This document shows, piece by piece, positions 60,801 to 64,000 of a stretch of DNA of 64,000 bases. The position numbers and the translations under genes are program-made. The DNA comes from Rutidosis leptorrhynchoides (Eukaryota > Streptophyta > Magnoliopsida > Asterales > Asteraceae). The stretch lies in assembly GCF_046630445.1 (NCBI RefSeq), contig NC_092341.1, positions 291,194,501 through 291,258,500 of the forward strand, read 5' to 3'. Each line of letters begins with the position of its first letter. Position 1 is the first letter of the stretch. Below the pieces are notes generated by a model. That model was given only the letters and a program-made list of their open reading frames with translations, ran no database searches and had not been told where the DNA came from.

Positions 60801-61295
60801 ACCAGGTGTTCAACATATGAATGATTTTTATCTCTATGCAGTTTGCGAAATGCCTGATATGAGATGTGTTATAAAAATGAAATCTTGTGGTCTATTATTA
60901 TGATTTGATAATATGTAGGTTAAACCTATAACTCACCAACAATTTTGTTGACGTTTTAAGCAGGTTTATTCTCAGGTGATTATTAAGAGCTTCCGCTGTT
61001 GCATACTAAATTAAGGACAAGATTTGGAGTCCATGCTTGTATAATATTGTTTAAAAACTGCATTCGAAGACTTATGTTGATGTGTAATATTATTGTAAAC
61101 CCTTATGTAATGGTCATGTGAAAAACGCTATATTTTAGATTATCATTATTTGATAATCGTCGTAATATTTTAAAGGTTATGGTTTGTTCTAAAATCGAAT
61201 GCAGTCTTTGAAAAACGTCTCATATAGAGGTCAAAACCTCGCAACGAAACCAATTAATATGGAACGTTTATAATCAATATGAACGAGACATTTCA
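57859..61295 (+). repeat. Element E 3' LTR (3437 bp)
   Basis: Partner of 47847-51289, with the same three ~165-bp units. TSD ATTTT follows. Confidence 0.92.
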
Positions 61296-61314
61296 ATTTT
61301 AAATTTTAACCGTT

Positions 61315-61315
<1 letters not shown>

Positions 61316-61373
<58 letters not shown>

Positions 61374-61398
61374 TATACATATATATACATATATATAA
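61316..61398. repeat. (AT)n microsatellite
   Basis: AT run ending in CATATATA units, upstream of the PB1-like gene. Confidence 0.9.
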
Positions 61399-61448
61399 AA
61401 TGGTAACATTCAGTTTTTTATTTATTTTTAAATCAATATTTACCCACA

Positions 61449-61456
61449 TATAAATA
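61449..61456 (+). promoter_or_regulatory. TATA box of the second PB1-like gene
   Basis: TATAAATACAACCC, about 115 bp upstream of the ATG at 61569. It is the same core as at 5727-5714 on the minus strand. Confidence 0.6.
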
Positions 61457-61568
61457 CAACCCTTTACTCCCCTACTTCATTATCATCTTACTTTCAATTT
61501 CTAACATTTTATACCATTTCACTACCACAAAACCATTTCAGTTTCATCCGACTTCTCCAACAACAATC

Positions 61569-62006
61569 ATGACTATGTGTTTCATTACATTTGACGTTTG
61601 TTATGGTGGTTTTTTTGACGAAGACATGAGAAAATACCGCAGTGGTTCAAAGCTTTTAGAAGATGATGATGCTACCGGATATAATACCGGCATTTTGTTC
61701 GATTCAATACGCCAACAAGTTGATTTTGAGGCATCGGAGTTTGCCTATTGTGATGAAGATTGGGAAGAGCTCCGGTTTCTCAAAAACGAAAGAAAATGGT
61801 TTGAATTAGTCGGGCAGTGCTCCGCTCGAAAAGAATTATTTACTGCAAGGGTATATTTGACGACCCTCCTAACACTAGTGATGAGGGATACAACACCAAC
61901 TAATTTTCATACTCGTCGTTATCGTATATGTAATCGTAATATTATTTTTTTCAATGTTCAACTTTTTTTTGTTCCGATTGTTTTTTCTGACTATTCTTTT
62001 ATTTGA
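61569..62006 (+). CDS. Solo PB1-like (MuDR N-terminal) domain protein
   Basis: Frame of 145 residues. FDVCYGGFFDEDMRKYRSGS matches the opening YGG.F....Y.GG of the MuDR PB1-like domain; FAYCDEDWEELRFLKNERKW matches its middle, and ARVYL its last strand. After residue about 97 the frame turns hydrophobic, whereas the next frame reads an acidic tail (DDPPNTSDEGYNTN) and stops, so a one-base deletion near 61857 is likely. No transposase core follows. It resembles the pseudogene at 5222-5641 in domain and promoter. It may be a small domesticated family or transposon debris. Confidence 0.5.
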   Translation: MTMCFITFDVCYGGFFDEDMRKYRSGSKLLEDDDATGYNTGILFDSIRQQVDFEASEFAYCDEDWEELRFLKNERKWFELVGQCSARKELFTARVYLTTLLTLVMRDTTPTNFHTRRYRICNRNIIFFNVQLFFVPIVFSDYSFI

Positions 62007-62134
62007 TGTAATCGTTTTAATTAATGTAATGTGTATTTTTATTTATTAATTTAGTAAGGTTATTTAAATTTATGTTATTATATATAAATAATACTTAAAT
62101 TTGAAATGGGTTAAAGTTGGATGGTGGAGTTTAT

Positions 62135-62530
62135 TTTATTTTATTTTTGAAAGACAAACCAAATTTTTAATTCAACAACACGAAAGAGATACAAAGGGAA
62201 GTTCTAAGGCATTGTGCCTAAAACTTCAACACGAGAAGTTGCAAAGTGAGCAACGAAATACACATTATTTTGTACATAATCACTAAATATTTAAGTAGCT
62301 TGGTGGATTGGATAGTCATACGAGCCAATCAAGTTTCAACCCTTTCGATCTATTAGAAATCCAGTCGAACGTCATTACTTGAATCTCACTTAACGCGGCC
62401 GGTTCATTCCAACATTTCCCATTAAAAACCTTGTTCTTGCGATTTTTCCATATAAGATATGCGCAAACCCATTTAGCGTTTGCCATAATTTGCTACCACG
62501 ACTTGACGAGGAGATGTTGCCATCTTTTTT
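62135..62530 (-). mobile_element. 5'-truncated LINE (L1-type)
   Basis: On the minus strand the last ~70 codons of a LINE ORF2 are readable (VCAYLIWKNRKNKVFNGKCW, FDWISNRSKG, one in-frame TGA), then a 3' UTR ending TTTGGTTTGTCTTTC and an A-rich tail. An exact 15-bp duplication GATGGTGGAGTTTAT flanks it (62120-62134 and 62531-62545). Confidence 0.85.
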
Positions 62531-62545
62531 GATGGTGGAGTTTAT

Positions 62546-63057
62546 GATATGGAAAGATCAGTGAAATGAATGTTAAAAGTTTTTGTACTGATGTGACGGT
62601 GATTTGAAGAAGAGAAGTTATGTTAAACGAATGAAATAGGGATTGGTCTAATACTACGGATGCTTGTTAAGATTATTCATACATTTATTGTTTAAACTTC
62701 TTCATTTTTTTAGCTTTTGTCATTTTCGACTCAACTTATTGACTACTATCTTCTACATTAATAAGGAATAACTTGTAAACACATAAATTAATAAAAATCC
62801 ATAAAATAAGCTTATCCAAACACATTATTAGTTTTTGTAAAATTTCAGTTCACAATTCAGATTACATTCATTATTTCATTATTGTTGTCCTCATATTACA
62901 AGAAAATATCTAAACAAAAAATCAACATATACGTTTCTAAGCAATTTTTAATCTTTTGTCTTATACAATTATACAAATACAAATTTGAAGTACAAGCGAA
63001 ACCTAAACTTGGAACACCAACTCAATAACTGATTCCAACTATATTTTATTCCCAAAA
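62546..63057 (+). other. Upstream region of the PPR gene
   Basis: AT-rich 5' flank. No TATA box that I would single out and no other gene. Confidence 0.5.
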
Positions 63058-64000
63058 ATGCTATCAACGACAACACTTATTTCTTCAAATCTCTGTTTCA
63101 GTCAATTATCACCACCACCACCATTCGTCGTTAAAATTCATATTCATACTTCCTTAAACCACAACCATAAACCCTTTAAGAAACCCAAACAGAGTACACA
63201 TGAACATCATCGTTTTAAGTGTCTTACAGCAACTTATAATGATTACCAAACACACCCAGATGATAAACCTTCCTCTTCTTCTTCTGGTAACAGTTATGTT
63301 GTTAACGGAAAAAGCCTTGGCAATTTGCTTCATAACTGTTCAACGATTAAAGAAGTTAAAAGGTTACATGGTGTGGTTACAAAGTGTTCAGGAGATTCAA
63401 GATTGTATCTTGATAATAATTTGATTAACGGGTACTTGAGGATGGGGTGTTTAACAGATGCAAGAAAGGTGTTCGATGAAATGCCTGAGAGAAATGTTGT
63501 TTCTTGGACTGCTATGCTTGGTGGGTATTTGAAATTTGGGTTTGAAGATAAGGCTTTGAGGTTGTTTATGGATTTTATGGAGAGTGGTATTCAGGCGAAT
63601 TCGAAGACTCTGGTTATTCTTTTGAATTTGTGTAGTAGAAAGGTTGATTTTGAACTTGGTAGACAACTTCATGCTAGTGTGTTTAAAGGCAATTTTGGTA
63701 ATTTGATAGTAGAAAGTGCTGTGGTTTATTTTTATGCACAATGTGGTCACTTGGACGAGGCGTTTCGTGTGTTTGATAAGATGCGAGAACGTGATGTCGT
63801 TTGTTGGACAACTATAATAACCGCTTGTTCTCAACACGGGCAAACTGAGGACGCATTCATGTTGTTTTCACGGATGTTGTCTGATGGATTTGCGCCTAAT
63901 GAGTTTACAGTTTGTAGTGTATTGAAAGCTTGTGGAGAAGAAAAAGCATTAAAATTTGGTAGACAATTACACGGAACCATTTTTAAAAAGCTATTTAGAA
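63058..64000 (+). CDS. PDM1: Pentatricopeptide-repeat protein, 5' part, PDM1/SEL1-like
   Basis: Open frame from ATG 63058 through the window end (314 codons, no stop). Residues 1 to about 80 are rich in Ser, Thr, His and basic residues, as in an organelle transit peptide. From about residue 115 PLS-type PPR motifs follow: NNLINGYLRMGCLTDARKVF, then DEMPERNVVSWTAMLGGYLK, KVDFELGRQLHA, SAVVYFYAQCGHLDEAFRVF, RDVVCWTTIITACSQHG, and CGEEKALKFGRQLHG. These proteins bind organelle RNA for editing or processing. The order and wording of the motifs recall Arabidopsis At4g18520 (PDM1/SEL1, chloroplast); this orthology is from memory and should be treated as likely, not proven. The C-terminal half lies outside the window. 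Confidence 0.85.
   Translation, partial: MLSTTTLISSNLCFSQLSPPPPFVVKIHIHTSLNHNHKPFKKPKQSTHEHHRFKCLTATYNDYQTHPDDKPSSSSSGNSYVVNGKSLGNLLHNCSTIKEVKRLHGVVTKCSGDSRLYLDNNLINGYLRMGCLTDARKVFDEMPERNVVSWTAMLGGYLKFGFEDKALRLFMDFMESGIQANSKTLVILLNLCSRKVDFELGRQLHASVFKGNFGNLIVESAVVYFYAQCGHLDEAFRVFDKMRERDVVCWTTIITACSQHGQTEDAFMLFSRMLSDGFAPNEFTVCSVLKACGEEKALKFGRQLHGTIFKKLFR

Larger units (their letters stand above)
47847..61295 (+). mobile_element. Element E: chromovirus Ty3/gypsy carrying an F-box gene
   Basis: 13.45 kb with LTRs 47847-51289 and 57859-61295, both TGTAGTGACCC...GACATTTCA, and exact TSD ATTTT (47842-47846 and 61296-61300). The LTRs are about 97-98% identical by eye. Order: LTR, initiator-Met-type primer site, acidic ORF, F-box ORF, gag-pol with terminal chromodomain-like segment, polypurine tract, LTR. 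The chromodomain and the [15 protein letters not shown] signature put it near the Tekay/Del clade. Gag-pol is broken; the F-box frame is intact. Confidence 0.92.

Overview
This window looks like a repeat-rich intergenic stretch of a flowering-plant nuclear genome, most likely an asterid and probably Asteraceae. The basis is intron-style splice signals, plant TATA boxes, Athila and chromovirus Ty3/gypsy retrotransposons, SINE, LINE and MITE insertions, a PIF/Harbinger fragment and a PLS-type pentatricopeptide-repeat (PPR) gene. The family-level assignment is inference. I see no prokaryotic features, rRNA genes, functional tRNA genes or CRISPR arrays.

Layout. 1-4424: a minus-strand chromovirus-like LTR cut by the window edge. 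5222-6230: two small broken or truncated transposase-derived genes on the minus strand, a MuDR N-terminal (PB1-like) domain and a PIF/Harbinger N-terminus, each with its own TATA box. 7200-8490: an old AACCGAA-rich repeat holding a MITE and a SINE. 8994-47710: a three-level nest. Element D (Athila-like, minus) was entered by element C (10071-35773, minus, LARD-like, no coding), which was entered by element B (15395-32346, plus, full-length Athila). Solo LTR F (39759-43268) separately split the coding frame of D. 47847-61295: element E, a plus-strand chromovirus with 3.4-kb LTRs. 61449-62006: a second PB1-like gene. 62135-62530: a 5'-truncated LINE. 63058-64000: the start of an intact PPR gene resembling Arabidopsis PDM1/SEL1, the only clear host gene.

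Exact 5-bp target-site duplications (TSDs) and TG...CA LTR ends define B (GTTGG), C (GCCTC) and E (ATTTT). F has TSD GCTCT but TA...TA ends. LTR divergence read by eye orders D (oldest, about 6%), C, then B (about 1%), which agrees with the nesting.

The unexpected content is accessory. B has, between integrase and the env-like gene, a splice-bounded exon coding a 138-aa basic zinc-finger protein whose layout recalls viral nucleic-acid-binding silencing suppressors. E carries an intact 230-aa F-box gene and an acidic ORF between its primer site and gag. D has Gag and protease read in one frame into about 545 residues of unknown acidic/helical protein where reverse transcriptase and integrase should be. 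C has no protein but carries tandem stem-loops in its LTR, whose base changes mostly preserve pairing on its sense strand, and a run of short hairpins in its internal domain. All four elements repeat their polypurine tract internally. B, C and D carry GC-rich inverted or tandem motifs just upstream of the core promoter.
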